Positions 19,025-30,778 of a DNA stretch of 64,000 bases are shown here, one piece after another. A model generated the notes under the pieces. That model made no database searches. It saw only the letters and a program-made list of their open reading frames with translations, and was not told the DNA's origin. Origin of the DNA: Rhizobium sp. RM (lineage in GTDB: Bacteria; Pseudomonadota; Alphaproteobacteria; Rhizobiales; Rhizobiaceae); NCBI RefSeq assembly GCF_013390595.1, contig NZ_JACAWV010000003.1, positions 248,001 to 312,000 of the forward strand, read 5' to 3'. The position numbers and the translations under genes are program-made. Each line of letters starts with the position of its first letter. Within the stretch, counting starts at the first letter, position 1.

Positions 19025-20188
19025 ATGCAGCCATTGCCCGATTACAATCATAGTGTCGTTGAACAGCTCAACGCGCTGACAGCAGCCGGCACCTTGCAGG
19101 CGGACGCTGCTCAGCTTGGTGTTGCAGCCCATCTCGATCGCATCCTCACAGATCTCAAAGCCCGCAAGCCTGCCAAGAAAAAAAGTGCTCTTGGCTGGAT
19201 GTTTGCACGTAAGCCCGGGCCTTCAGCGGCTGTGAAGGGACTTTATGTCTATGGCAGCGTCGGGCGCGGCAAGACAATGCTAATGGACATGTTTTATGAA
19301 ATGGCACCTGTCGCGGCCAAGCGACGTTGCCACTTCCATGAGTTCATGGCGGACGTACATAACCGGGTGCATGCACATCGGCAGAAGCTGAAAAACGGTG
19401 AAACCAAGCAGGCCGACCCAATCCCCCCTGTGGCAGCGCAAATTCTGGCTGAGGCGGAGCTTCTCTGCTTCGATGAATTCACCGTGACGGACATTGCTGA
19501 CGCGATGATCCTGGCGCGGCTTTTCAGCGAATTGTTCGCCAATGGCTGTACGCTGGTCACGACATCGAATGTCGTGCCTGACAATCTCTACAAGGACGGC
19601 CTCAATCGCGGCCTTTTCCTGCCTTTTGTGGATTTGCTCAAAAAACATGTTGAGGTGGTGTCGCTCGACAGTCCTACCGACTACCGAATGGAAAAGCTGG
19701 AGAGCCTGCCCGTTTATGTGACGCCGCTTGATGGCGCCGCCGATCAGGCAATGGACATGGCCTGGCGGCATATGACGGCGGGGCATCTGGTTGCACCCAC
19801 CGAAATCCCAATGAAGGGCCGTTCCATTCTGGTTCCGAAGGCTGCCGGCCGTGTTGCACGTTTTACCTTCTCCGATCTTTGCGAGAAGCCACACGGCGCT
19901 TCCGATTTTCTGGCGATCGCCAACCGTTTCGATACAGTGTTCGTCGATCACATTCCGTTGCTCGATGCCGACAAGCGCAATGAGACAAAGCGTTTCATCA
20001 TCCTGATCGACGCTTTATATGACCACAGTGTGCGGCTTTTTGCGTCTGCGGCGGCTATGCCTGAAAACCTTCTGGGCAAACGCAAGGGCACTGAAGGTTT
20101 CGAATTCGATCGCACCGCCTCACGCCTCTTCGAAATGCGAAGTGCGGATTATCTGGCTCTCCACCACGAAAAACGGCAGCGAGTTTGA
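19025..20188 (+). CDS. zapE: Cell division protein ZapE (AFG1-like ATPase)
   Basis: AAA+-type ATPase that associates with the Z-ring in proteobacteria and is related to mitochondrial AFG1/Lace1. It has 387 residues, with Walker A GSVGRGKT at 77-84, Walker B LLCFDEFTVTD, and sensor-like LVTTSNVVPDNLYKDGLNR. The MDMFYE and FHEFMADVHNRVH segments are family hallmarks. The frame opens at a TTG (18983); the ATG at 19025 is preferred because it gives MQPLPDYNHSV. In Rhizobiales this gene usually sits just ahead of mdh, as here. Confidence 0.93.
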   Translation: MQPLPDYNHSVVEQLNALTAAGTLQADAAQLGVAAHLDRILTDLKARKPAKKKSALGWMFARKPGPSAAVKGLYVYGSVGRGKTMLMDMFYEMAPVAAKRRCHFHEFMADVHNRVHAHRQKLKNGETKQADPIPPVAAQILAEAELLCFDEFTVTDIADAMILARLFSELFANGCTLVTTSNVVPDNLYKDGLNRGLFLPFVDLLKKHVEVVSLDSPTDYRMEKLESLPVYVTPLDGAADQAMDMAWRHMTAGHLVAPTEIPMKGRSILVPKAAGRVARFTFSDLCEKPHGASDFLAIANRFDTVFVDHIPLLDADKRNETKRFIILIDALYDHSVRLFASAAAMPENLLGKRKGTEGFEFDRTASRLFEMRSADYLALHHEKRQRV

Positions 20189-20202
20189 CATTCTTGTGAC
20201 GC

Positions 20203-20228
20203 AATTTCTTACGTTTACGTAAGAAATT
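20203..20228. promoter_or_regulatory. 26-bp perfect inverted repeat ahead of mdh
   Basis: Arms AATTTCTTACGT and ACGTAAGAAATT, 12 bp each and perfectly complementary, separated by TT. It lies 15 bases after the zapE stop and 139 bases ahead of the mdh ATG. There is no T-tract, so a DNA operator fits better than a terminator. The binding protein is unknown. Confidence 0.7.
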
Positions 20229-20238
20229 ATGCATCTAA

Positions 20239-21330
<1,092 letters not shown>

Positions 21331-21361
21331 TAGCCGAAGCGGCTCAAACAGGGATTATTCC

Positions 21362-22555
<1,194 letters not shown>

Positions 22556-22574
22556 TTTTGAAGGATCTGAATTA

Positions 22575-23477
22575 ATGTCTATTCTCGTCAATAAAGACAC
22601 GAAGATCCTTGTTCAGGGTCTGACCGGCAAGACCGGCACCTTCCACACCGAGCAGGCGCTTGCTTATTACGGCACGCAGATGGTCGGCGGTATCCACCCT
22701 TCCAAGGGCGGCACCAACTGGACTGGCTCCAAGGGCGAAACGCTGCCGATCTTCGCAAGCGTTGCCGAAGGCAAGGAAAAGACCGGTGCAGACGCGTCCG
22801 TGATCTACGTTCCGCCGGCAGGTGCCGCTGACGCGATCATCGAGGCGATCGATGCGGAAATCCCGTTCATCACCTGCATCACCGAAGGTATTCCGGTTGC
22901 GGACATGGTTCGCGTCAAGGCTCGCCTCGACCGTTCGAAGTCCCGTCTTCTCGGCCCGAACTGCCCAGGTATCATGACGCCGGAAGAGTGCAAGATCGGC
23001 ATCATGCCTGGCTCCATCTTCCGCAAGGGTTCTGTCGGTATCGTTTCGCGCTCCGGCACGCTGACCTACGAAGCTGTGTTCCAGACCTCGAACGAAGGCC
23101 TTGGTCAGACGACGGCCGTCGGTATCGGTGGCGACCCGGTCAAGGGCACCGAGTTCATCGACGTGCTGGAAATGTTCCTGGCTGACGAAGCAACCACTTC
23201 GATCATCATGATCGGCGAAATCGGCGGTGCGGCTGAAGAAGATGCGGCACAGTTCCTCATCGACGAAGCCAAGAAGGGCCGCAAGAAGCCGATGGCCGGC
23301 TTCATCGCGGGCCGTACTGCTCCGAAGGGCCGTACCATGGGTCACGCTGGTGCAGTTGTTTCCGGCGGCAAGGGTGACGCAGAGTCCAAGATCGCTGCCA
23401 TGGAAGCAGCAGGCATCAAGGTTTCGCCCTCGCCGGCGCGCCTTGGCAAGACACTGGTTGAAGTCCTCAAGGGCTAA
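22575..23477 (+). CDS. sucD: Succinyl-CoA ligase [ADP-forming] subunit alpha
   Basis: CoA-binding subunit that carries the phosphohistidine. It has 300 residues. Seen: [40 protein letters not shown], and the phosphorylated histidine H257 in [14 protein letters not shown], 43 residues from the C-terminus as in other SucD proteins. It is followed by a 171-base structured gap before sucA. Confidence 0.98.
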   Translation: MSILVNKDTKILVQGLTGKTGTFHTEQALAYYGTQMVGGIHPSKGGTNWTGSKGETLPIFASVAEGKEKTGADASVIYVPPAGAADAIIEAIDAEIPFITCITEGIPVADMVRVKARLDRSKSRLLGPNCPGIMTPEECKIGIMPGSIFRKGSVGIVSRSGTLTYEAVFQTSNEGLGQTTAVGIGGDPVKGTEFIDVLEMFLADEATTSIIMIGEIGGAAEEDAAQFLIDEAKKGRKKPMAGFIAGRTAPKGRTMGHAGAVVSGGKGDAESKIAAMEAAGIKVSPSPARLGKTLVEVLKG

Positions 23478-23492
23478 GACCACATGAGACTG

Positions 23493-23636
23493 CATCGGGT
23501 GGTCCCGCGCTTCATGCGATGAGACCGCCCGATGATTTGCACGAAATGACTGGCCGCTTCGGCGGCGACATACCAAACAATTAAAGCGGCAGGCCGGCTA
23601 ACGGCCCTAACGGCATCGAGGAGGCGGACGGCGCGT
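23493..23636 (+). promoter_or_regulatory. Hairpin-rich leader between sucD and sucA
   Basis: Four possible hairpins follow one another. The first is a 12-bp stem (CATCGGGTGGTC / GACCGCCCGATG, one G-T pair, 18-base loop). The second is GCCGC-TTCG-GCGGC with a UUCG-type tetraloop at 23553-23566. The third is GGCCG-GCTAA-CGGCC near 23593. The fourth is the short GGACG..CGTCC near 23627, just ahead of the sucA start. There is no T-tract. It may moderate sucD/sucA read-through or mRNA stability; this is inference. Confidence 0.5.
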
Positions 23637-23648
23637 CCGCAAAACACA

Positions 23649-26645
23649 ATGGCAAGGCAAGAAGCGAACGAGCAGTTTCAGATCACGTCGTTTCTGGACG
23701 GCGCGAATGCGGCCTATATCGAGCAGCTCTATGCCCGGTACGAAGAGGACCCCTCTTCCGTGTCGCCGGAGTGGCAGAGCTTTTTCAAGGGATTGGCCGA
23801 AAACCCTGACGACGTGAAGAAGGCCGCCAAGGGCGCGTCCTGGAAGCGTTCGAACTGGCCCATTCCGGCTAATGGCGATCTGGTTTCCGCTCTGGACGGC
23901 AACTGGGCCACGGTCGAAAAGGCTGTCGAGAAAAAGGTTCAGGCGAAGGCTGAGGCCAAGAGCGCCGAGACCGGCAAGCCGGTCAGCGAAGCGGAAGTGC
24001 TTCAGGCGACGCGCGACAGTGTTCGCGCCATCATGATGATCCGCGCTTATCGTATGCGTGGCCATCTGCATGCCAAGCTAGATCCGCTTGGTCTTGCTGC
24101 ACCCGTCGAAGACTATAACGAGTTGTCTCCGAAGTCCTACGGCTTTGAGGAGAGCGACTACGACCGCAAGATTTTCATCGATAACGTGCTCGGTCTGGAA
24201 TACGCCAGCGTTCGCGAGATGATCGATATTCTTGAGCGTACCTACTGCTCCACCATCGGTGTCGAGTTCATGCACATGTCCAGCCCGGAAGAAAAAGGCT
24301 GGATTCAGGAACGTATCGAAGGTCCGGATAAAGGCGTTGCTTTCACAGCCGAAGGCAAGAAGGCCATCCTTTCCAAGCTGATCGAAGCTGAAGGCTACGA
24401 GCAGTTCCTGGATGTTCGTTTCAAGGGCACCAAGCGCTTCGGCCTCGATGGCGGTGAATCGCTGATCCCCGCGCTCGAGCAGATCATCAAGCGTGGCGGC
24501 CAGGACGGTCTCGAAGAGGTTGTTCTTGGCATGGCCCACCGTGGCCGTCTGAACGTTCTGACCAACGTTATGGGCAAGCCGCACCGCGCCGTGTTCCACG
24601 AGTTCAAGGGCGGTTCGTTCAAGCCTGATGATGTCGAAGGTTCTGGCGACGTCAAGTACCACCTCGGCGCTTCCTCCGACCGCGAGTTCGATGGCAACAA
24701 GGTTCACCTGTCGCTGACAGCAAACCCGTCGCACCTCGAAATCGTCAACCCGGTTGTCATGGGCAAGGCCCGTGCCAAGCAGGACCAGCTTGCCAAGGTC
24801 TGGGACGGCGACATCATTCCGTTGTCCGAGCGCGCCAAGGTTCTACCGTTGCTGCTGCACGGCGATGCTGCTTTCGCAGGTCAGGGTGTCGTTGCTGAAA
24901 TCCTCGGCCTGTCCGGCCTGCGTGGTCACCGCGTCGCCGGCACCATGCACTTCATCATCAACAACCAGATCGGCTTTACGACGAATCCGGGCTTCTCGCG
25001 CTCGTCGCCTTATCCGTCCGACGTTGCCAAGATGATCGAAGCGCCGATCTTCCACGTCAACGGTGACGATCCGGAAGCCGTTGTCTATGCGGCAAAGGTT
25101 GCCACCGAATACCGCATGAAGTTCCACAAGCCTGTTGTGGTCGACATGTTCTGCTACCGCCGCTTTGGCCACAACGAAGGCGACGAGCCGGCGTTCACGC
25201 AGCCGAAGATGTACAAGGTCATCCGCGCTCACAAGACCGTCTCGACACTGTATGCCGAGCGCCTGATCGCCGAAGGCCTCCTGACCGAAGGCGAATTCGA
25301 GAAGATGAAGGCCGACTGGCGCGCGCATCTCGAGCAGGAATTCGAAGCCGGCCAGAGCTACAAGCCGAACAAGGCCGACTGGCTGGACGGTCAGTGGTCC
25401 GGTCTGCGTGCTGCCGACAATGCCGATGAGCAGCGTCGCGGCAAGACCGGCGCTCCGATGAAGCAGCTCAAGGAAATCGGCCGCAAGCTGTCGACCATTC
25501 CGGACGGCTTCAAGGCGCACCGCACCATCCAGCGTTTCATGGAAAACCGTGCGCAGATGGTTGAGACCGGCGAAGGTCTTGATTGGGCCATGGCGGAAGC
25601 ACTGGCCTTCGGTTCGCTCGTCGTCGATGGTCACAAAATCCGTCTGTCCGGTCAGGATTGCGAACGCGGTACCTTCTCGCAGCGTCACTCGGTTCTCTAC
25701 GATCAGGAGACAGAAGAGCGTTACATTCCGCTTGCAAACCTCGCGCCGACGCAGGCCCGTTACGAAGTCATCAACTCGATGCTTTCGGAAGAAGCCGTTC
25801 TCGGTTTCGAATACGGCTACTCGCTGGCTCGCCCGAATGCACTGACGCTTTGGGAAGCCCAGTTCGGTGACTTCGCCAACGGTGCACAGGTCGTGTTCGA
25901 CCAGTTCATCTCGTCTGGTGAACGCAAGTGGCTCCGCATGTCCGGTCTCGTCTGCCTTCTGCCGCACGGCTATGAAGGTCAGGGTCCGGAACACTCCTCG
26001 GCTCGTCTGGAACGCTGGTTGCAGATGTGCGCCGAAGACAACATGCAGGTCGCAAACGTTACGACGCCGGCGAACTACTTCCACATCCTGCGCCGTCAGA
26101 TGAAGCGTGACTTCCGCAAGCCGCTGATCCTGATGACGCCGAAGTCGCTGTTGCGTCACAAGCGCGCCACGTCTTCGCTGGCCGAGCTTGCCGGTGAGTC
26201 CTCCTTCCATCGCCTGCTTTGGGACGATGCGGAAGTCATCAAGGACGGTCCGATCAAGCTGCAGAAGGACTCGAAGATCCGTCGCGTCGTCATGTGCACG
26301 GGCAAGGTCTACTACGATCTGCTGGAAGAGCGCGAAAAGCGCGGCATCGACGATGTGTACCTGCTTCGTATCGAGCAGCTTTATCCGTTCCCGGCCAAGG
26401 CGCTCATCAACGAGCTGAGCCGCTTCCGCAATGCGGAGATGGTATGGTGCCAGGAAGAGCCGAAGAACATGGGCGCGTGGTCGTTCATCGACCCGTATCT
26501 CGAATGGGTTCTGGCTCATATCGACGCCAAGTATCAGAAGGTCCGCTACACGGGCCGTCCGGCTGCCGCCTCTCCGGCGACGGGCCTTATGTCCAAGCAT
26601 CTGGCGCAGCTTGCTGCGTTCCTGGAAGACGCGCTGGGAGAGTGA
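23649..26645 (+). CDS. sucA: 2-oxoglutarate dehydrogenase E1 component
   Basis: Thiamine-diphosphate dehydrogenase that decarboxylates 2-oxoglutarate and passes the succinyl group to SucB lipoate. It has 998 residues, including the N-terminal E2-binding helix (SFLDGANAAYIEQLYARYEE). Seen: VVLGMAHRGRLNVLTNVM, the ThDP/Mg segment LLLHGDAAFAGQGVVAE followed by NNQIGFTTNP, HKPVVVDMFCYRRFGHNEGD, and the transketolase pyrimidine-domain segment VLGFEYGYSLARPNALTLWE. It is followed by sucB after 56 bases. Confidence 0.98.
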   Translation: MARQEANEQFQITSFLDGANAAYIEQLYARYEEDPSSVSPEWQSFFKGLAENPDDVKKAAKGASWKRSNWPIPANGDLVSALDGNWATVEKAVEKKVQAKAEAKSAETGKPVSEAEVLQATRDSVRAIMMIRAYRMRGHLHAKLDPLGLAAPVEDYNELSPKSYGFEESDYDRKIFIDNVLGLEYASVREMIDILERTYCSTIGVEFMHMSSPEEKGWIQERIEGPDKGVAFTAEGKKAILSKLIEAEGYEQFLDVRFKGTKRFGLDGGESLIPALEQIIKRGGQDGLEEVVLGMAHRGRLNVLTNVMGKPHRAVFHEFKGGSFKPDDVEGSGDVKYHLGASSDREFDGNKVHLSLTANPSHLEIVNPVVMGKARAKQDQLAKVWDGDIIPLSERAKVLPLLLHGDAAFAGQGVVAEILGLSGLRGHRVAGTMHFIINNQIGFTTNPGFSRSSPYPSDVAKMIEAPIFHVNGDDPEAVVYAAKVATEYRMKFHKPVVVDMFCYRRFGHNEGDEPAFTQPKMYKVIRAHKTVSTLYAERLIAEGLLTEGEFEKMKADWRAHLEQEFEAGQSYKPNKADWLDGQWSGLRAADNADEQRRGKTGAPMKQLKEIGRKLSTIPDGFKAHRTIQRFMENRAQMVETGEGLDWAMAEALAFGSLVVDGHKIRLSGQDCERGTFSQRHSVLYDQETEERYIPLANLAPTQARYEVINSMLSEEAVLGFEYGYSLARPNALTLWEAQFGDFANGAQVVFDQFISSGERKWLRMSGLVCLLPHGYEGQGPEHSSARLERWLQMCAEDNMQVANVTTPANYFHILRRQMKRDFRKPLILMTPKSLLRHKRATSSLAELAGESSFHRLLWDDAEVIKDGPIKLQKDSKIRRVVMCTGKVYYDLLEEREKRGIDDVYLLRIEQLYPFPAKALINELSRFRNAEMVWCQEEPKNMGAWSFIDPYLEWVLAHIDAKYQKVRYTGRPAAASPATGLMSKHLAQLAAFLEDALGE

Positions 26646-26701
26646 AAACTCTCCCGCACCGCCCCTCGTTGAAAAAGACACCTGAATAACGGAACTAGAT
26701 C

Positions 26702-27928
26702 ATGGCCACTGAAATCCGCGTACCAACCCTCGGCGAGTCCGTTAGCGAAGCGACCGTCGGCACCTGGTTCAAGAAGATCGGCGACACCGTAAAGGCCGAT
26801 GAGCCTCTGGTGGAGCTGGAAACCGACAAGGTTACCGTTGAAGTCCCGTCACCGGTTTCCGGCGTATTGACGGAAATCGTTGCCCAGAACGGTGAGACTG
26901 TCGGTCTCGACGCTCTGCTCGGTCAGATCGCCGAAGGCGCTGCTGGCACTGCGACTGCAGCTCCTGCCGCTGCGCCCGCACCGGCTGCCGCACCTGCACC
27001 GGCGGCTGCTGCCGCTGCTGCACCTGTTGCCAGCTCCATGCCGCCAGCACCTGCTGCCGGCAAGCTGCTTGCTGAAAACAACCTCTCTGCTGACCAGGTT
27101 GATGGTTCCGGCAAGCGTGGCCAGGTTCTCAAGGGTGACGTTCTGGCCGCTGTCGCCAAGGGCGTTTCCGCACCAGCCGCCGCACCGGTTCCGGCAGCTC
27201 CTCGTGCGGTTTCTGCCGAGCAGGATGCCGTTCGTGAAGAGCGCGTGAAGATGACGCGTCTGCGTCAGACGATCGCGAAGCGCCTCAAGGACGCCCAGAA
27301 CACGGCTGCAATGCTGACCACCTACAACGAGGTGGACATGTCTGCGGTGATGGATCTGCGTAACCGCTACAAGGACGTGTTCGAAAAGAAGCATGGCGTA
27401 AAGCTCGGCTTCATGGGCTTCTTCACCAAGGCTGTCACGCACGCCCTGAAGGAACTCCCAGCCGTTAACGCTGAAATCGACGGCACCGACATCATCTACA
27501 AGAACTATTGTCACGTTGGCATGGCTGTCGGCACGGACAAGGGTCTTGTTGTTCCGGTTATCCGTGACGCCGACCAGCTTTCCATCGCTGGCGTTGAGAA
27601 GGAACTCGGCCGTCTCGCCAAGTCAGCACGTGACGGCTCGCTCGGTATGGCCGACATGCAGGGCGGCACCTTCACCATCACCAACGGTGGTGTCTACGGT
27701 TCGCTGATGTCTTCGCCGATCCTCAATGCACCGCAGTCGGGCATCCTCGGCATGCACAAGATCCAGGAGCGTCCGGTTGCCATTGGCGGTCAGGTCGTCA
27801 TCCGTCCGATGATGTATCTTGCGCTCTCCTACGATCACCGTATCGTTGACGGCAAGGAAGCCGTAACCTTCCTCGTTCGCGTCAAGGAAAGCCTGGAAGA
27901 TCCGGAGCGTCTGGTTCTCGATCTCTAA
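26702..27928 (+). CDS. sucB: 2-oxoglutarate dehydrogenase E2 component (dihydrolipoyl succinyltransferase)
   Basis: Core of the 2-oxoglutarate dehydrogenase complex. It has 408 residues. There is one lipoyl domain with the lipoylated K43 in [13 protein letters not shown], then an Ala/Pro linker (about 80-120), and an E3/E1-binding domain ([20 protein letters not shown]). The catalytic acyltransferase domain ends in the active-site H379 in [16 protein letters not shown]. The second Ala/Pro linker (about 158-172) separates the binding and catalytic domains. A terminator-like hairpin lies just after the stop. Confidence 0.98.
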   Translation: MATEIRVPTLGESVSEATVGTWFKKIGDTVKADEPLVELETDKVTVEVPSPVSGVLTEIVAQNGETVGLDALLGQIAEGAAGTATAAPAAAPAPAAAPAPAAAAAAAPVASSMPPAPAAGKLLAENNLSADQVDGSGKRGQVLKGDVLAAVAKGVSAPAAAPVPAAPRAVSAEQDAVREERVKMTRLRQTIAKRLKDAQNTAAMLTTYNEVDMSAVMDLRNRYKDVFEKKHGVKLGFMGFFTKAVTHALKELPAVNAEIDGTDIIYKNYCHVGMAVGTDKGLVVPVIRDADQLSIAGVEKELGRLAKSARDGSLGMADMQGGTFTITNGGVYGSLMSSPILNAPQSGILGMHKIQERPVAIGGQVVIRPMMYLALSYDHRIVDGKEAVTFLVRVKESLEDPERLVLDL

Positions 27929-27941
27929 GAAGCACACCGAG

Positions 27942-27971
27942 CGGGGGCTGCGGTAACGTTGCCCCCGTTTT
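27942..27971 (+). terminator. Probable Rho-independent terminator between sucB and the LysE-type gene
   Basis: 7-bp GC-rich stem CGGGGGC / GCCCCCG, 12-base loop, followed by TTTT. The short T-run suggests partial termination. Confidence 0.7.
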
Positions 27972-27993
27972 CATGGTTGGTGGAGAATAGTCC

Positions 27994-28641
27994 GTGCATC
28001 AGTATCTGATCGAACTTGCGTCCCTGATGGCCATTTTCTCCTTCGCCATCGTTTCTCCCGGTGCAGACCTTGCAATGGTCATGCGTCAGGCGATGGTGCA
28101 TGGACGTCGACAGGCAATCATCACCAGCTTTGGTGTCGGAACGTCGCTGATGTTCCATGTCACCTATACGATCCTCGGACTTGGTCTGATCATTTCCCAG
28201 TCGATCTATCTCTTCAATATCGTCAAGTGGCTCGGTGTCGCCTATCTCATTTATATCGGGATCAAGGCGCTGCGGGCCGGCAAGACAGAAATGCCTGCTG
28301 CCGAGGATGAGATCAGCGGTTCTGCCAGAAAAAGCGAGCAGACGGCTTTGAAAGCCTTCACGCTCGGCTTTGCCGCGAATGCGCTGAACCCGAAGCCGGT
28401 TTTCTTCTTTCTGTCGATTTTCTCGACGGTGGTTCATGCCCATACCCCTGTTGCCATCAAGTTTGGCTATGGGTTGGTGATGGCCAGTTGCCTGATCGCC
28501 TGGTTTGTTGGCGTCAGCCTCTTCATGACCACGCCGCGCATGCGCGCGGCATTTGCCCGCGCCAGCCAGTGGATCGATCGTACCAGCGGCGTGGTGTTCA
28601 TCGCTCTCGGTATAAAACTCGCAACGGAAAAAGCGGCCTGA
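27994..28641 (+). CDS. LysE/RhtB family amino-acid exporter
   Basis: 215-residue inner-membrane protein with about six hydrophobic helices. The family signature [20 protein letters not shown] lies in the first third, followed by GIKALRAGK before the central loop. It is homologous to exporters of homoserine, threonine or lysine; the substrate is not determined. It starts at a GTG 65 bases after sucB, with TGGAGAATAGTCC ahead. Its position between sucB and lpdA interrupts the usual suc-lpd series. Confidence 0.88.
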   Translation: MHQYLIELASLMAIFSFAIVSPGADLAMVMRQAMVHGRRQAIITSFGVGTSLMFHVTYTILGLGLIISQSIYLFNIVKWLGVAYLIYIGIKALRAGKTEMPAAEDEISGSARKSEQTALKAFTLGFAANALNPKPVFFFLSIFSTVVHAHTPVAIKFGYGLVMASCLIAWFVGVSLFMTTPRMRAAFARASQWIDRTSGVVFIALGIKLATEKAA

Positions 28642-28705
28642 TTTTCAGGTCAAACGAAGTTGGGCAGCGCACACTGTCTGTCCGCAATCAATCAGGAACA
28701 CGAAT

Positions 28706-30112
28706 ATGGCATACGATGTAGTTGTAATCGGTACAGGCCCCGGCGGTTATGTCTGCGCGGTCAAGGCAGCCCAGCTTGGTCTGAAGGTGGCTGTTGTTGA
28801 AAAGCGTGCGACCTACGGCGGTACCTGCCTCAATGTCGGCTGCATTCCCTCCAAGGCTCTTCTGCACGCTTCCGAAACCTTCGCGCACGTTGCTCATGGC
28901 GTCGATTCGCTCGGCATCGAAGTCGCTGCACCGAAGCTCAACCTCGACAAGATGATGGCGCACAAGGACGGCGTGGTGAAAGCCAACGTCGATGGCGTCT
29001 CGTTCCTGTTCAAGAAGAACAAGATCGACGCTTTCCAGGGCACCGGCAAGGTCGTTTCCGCCGGCAAGGTCTCCGTCACCAACGACAAGGGCGAGACCCA
29101 GGAAATCGAAGCGAAAAACATTGTCATCGCGACCGGTTCCGATGTTGCCGGTATTCCTGGCGTTCAGGTCGAAATCGACGAGAAGGTCATCGTTTCCTCG
29201 ACCGGCGCAATTGCGCTCTCCAAGGTTCCAGAAAAGCTGATCGTCGTTGGCGGCGGTGTCATCGGCCTCGAACTGGGTTCGGTCTGGGGTCGTCTTGGTG
29301 CCAAGGTTACGGTCGTTGAATATCTCGACAACATCCTCGGCGGCATGGATGGTGAAGTTTCCAAGCAGGCGCAGCGCCTGTTTGCCAAGCAGGGTATCGA
29401 CTTCAAGCTCGGTGCCAAGGTAACGGCTGTCGAGAAGGGTGCGAGCGGCGCGAAAGTGGTGTTCGAGCCGGTCAAGGGCGGTGCGGCTGAAACGCTGGAA
29501 GCCGATGTTGTGCTGATTTCCACCGGCCGCAAGCCTTACACCGAAGGTCTCGGCCTCGCGGAAGCGGGCGTTGCTCTTGATAGCCGCGGTCGCGTCGAAA
29601 TCGACGGTCATTTCAAGACCAACGTTCCCGGCATCTACGCTATCGGCGATGTTGTGAAAGGCCCGATGCTGGCACACAAGGCCGAAGACGAAGGCGTCGC
29701 GCTGGCGGAAATTCTTGCTGGCCAGCATGGTCACGTCAATTACGACGTCATTCCGGGCGTTGTCTATACACAGCCGGAAGTCGCCTCCGTTGGTAAGACC
29801 GAAGAGGAACTGAAGGCTGCAGGCGTTGCCTACAAGGTCGGCAAGTTCCCGTTCACGGCCAATGGCCGTGCCCGCGCTATGCAGGTTACGGACGGCTTCG
29901 TGAAGATCCTTGCCGACAAGGAAACCGACCGCGTTCTCGGTGGCCATATCGTCGGCTTCGGCGCAGGCGAAATGATCCACGAAATTGCTGTTCTGATGGA
30001 ATTCGGTGGCTCTTCGGAAGATCTCGGTCGCACCTGCCACGCACATCCGACGATGTCGGAAGCGGTCAAGGAAGCGGCTCTCGCAACCTTCTTCAAGCCG
30101 ATCCACATGTAA
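28706..30112 (+). CDS. lpdA: Dihydrolipoyl dehydrogenase (E3)
   Basis: FAD enzyme that reoxidises dihydrolipoamide in 2-oxoglutarate dehydrogenase and possibly other lipoyl complexes. It has 468 residues. The N-terminal FAD motif is [20 protein letters not shown], the redox disulfide is C41/C46 in [16 protein letters not shown], the NAD motif is [20 protein letters not shown], and the catalytic His447-Glu452 dyad is in [15 protein letters not shown]. It is downstream of sucB, separated only by the LysE-type gene, which suggests it is the E3 of this complex. Confidence 0.97.
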   Translation: MAYDVVVIGTGPGGYVCAVKAAQLGLKVAVVEKRATYGGTCLNVGCIPSKALLHASETFAHVAHGVDSLGIEVAAPKLNLDKMMAHKDGVVKANVDGVSFLFKKNKIDAFQGTGKVVSAGKVSVTNDKGETQEIEAKNIVIATGSDVAGIPGVQVEIDEKVIVSSTGAIALSKVPEKLIVVGGGVIGLELGSVWGRLGAKVTVVEYLDNILGGMDGEVSKQAQRLFAKQGIDFKLGAKVTAVEKGASGAKVVFEPVKGGAAETLEADVVLISTGRKPYTEGLGLAEAGVALDSRGRVEIDGHFKTNVPGIYAIGDVVKGPMLAHKAEDEGVALAEILAGQHGHVNYDVIPGVVYTQPEVASVGKTEEELKAAGVAYKVGKFPFTANGRARAMQVTDGFVKILADKETDRVLGGHIVGFGAGEMIHEIAVLMEFGGSSEDLGRTCHAHPTMSEAVKEAALATFFKPIHM

Positions 30113-30142
30113 TCGGCAGAATTAAATTTTATTCATTCGGAT

Positions 30143-30175
30143 AACCCCGGCTTGCCACGCAGGCCGGGGTTTTTC
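30143..30175 (+). terminator. Rho-independent terminator after lpdA
   Basis: Stem AACCCCGG / CCGGGGTT, extendable by pairs inward, followed by a run of T residues, 30 bases after the lpdA stop. Confidence 0.92.
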
Positions 30176-30222
30176 ATATTTGCACTGAGAGCGTGTCTAA
30201 CCTTTTGATAAAAGGCAATAAA

Positions 30223-30723
30223 ATGGCATCTTCCAGTCAAGTTTCCTTTTCCATGCCACAGCGCGTCCTTCATTGGGCGATGGCACTCCTGATCTTCTTC
30301 AATCTTTTGTTTCCGGATGGCATGGAGCATGCCTACCGACTGATGAGGCGAGGGGAGGCGTTGACGTCCGATCAGATCTTCTCCGCCAATATCCACGCCT
30401 ATGTCGGCTTTGCCATTCTGGGGCTTGCACTTCTCAGGCTCTGTCTTCGTTTCGTGCAGGGTGTTCCTCCGCATCCGCAAAATGAGCCGCGCCTGTTACA
30501 GATTGCCGCGTCCATCGCGCATTTCACCTTCTATGCGCTGTTTTTCATCCTGCCTCTGTCCGGCATCGCGGCTTATTACTTCGGAGTGCAGGCGGCTGGG
30601 CAATTGCATTCCGGTCCGTTCAAGGTGCTGATGTGGGTGTTGGTCGTTGCGCATATTGCCGCGGCACTCGTCCATCAGTTCTATTGGAAGACGGATGTGG
30701 TGAAGCGCATGACACATGGGTAA
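30223..30723 (+). CDS. Cytochrome b561 family protein (prokaryotic type)
   Basis: 166-residue inner-membrane protein with four hydrophobic helices. Likely heme b ligands are the His in SMPQRVLHWAMALLIF (helix 1), the His in SANIHAYVGFAILGLALLRL (helix 2), and two late histidines in VVAHIAAALVHQFYWKTD (helix 4). The ending KTDVVKRM is typical of the YodB/CybB type. These proteins move electrons between quinol and periplasmic acceptors or respond to superoxide; partners are unknown here. The frame extends to a GTG at 30193, but the ATG at 30223 has AAAAGGCAATAAA ahead. Confidence 0.88.
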   Translation: MASSSQVSFSMPQRVLHWAMALLIFFNLLFPDGMEHAYRLMRRGEALTSDQIFSANIHAYVGFAILGLALLRLCLRFVQGVPPHPQNEPRLLQIAASIAHFTFYALFFILPLSGIAAYYFGVQAAGQLHSGPFKVLMWVLVVAHIAAALVHQFYWKTDVVKRMTHG

Positions 30724-30778
30724 GCGACGGTTTGTCACCTTGGCACCGCACTGCCTAACGTGAAATCTACCTTCTGAA

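Noticed and set aside
20203-20228. Reading the mdh upstream repeat as a zapE terminator
   Set aside because: The stem is AT-rich and no T-run follows; the symmetric perfect arms fit a DNA-binding site better.
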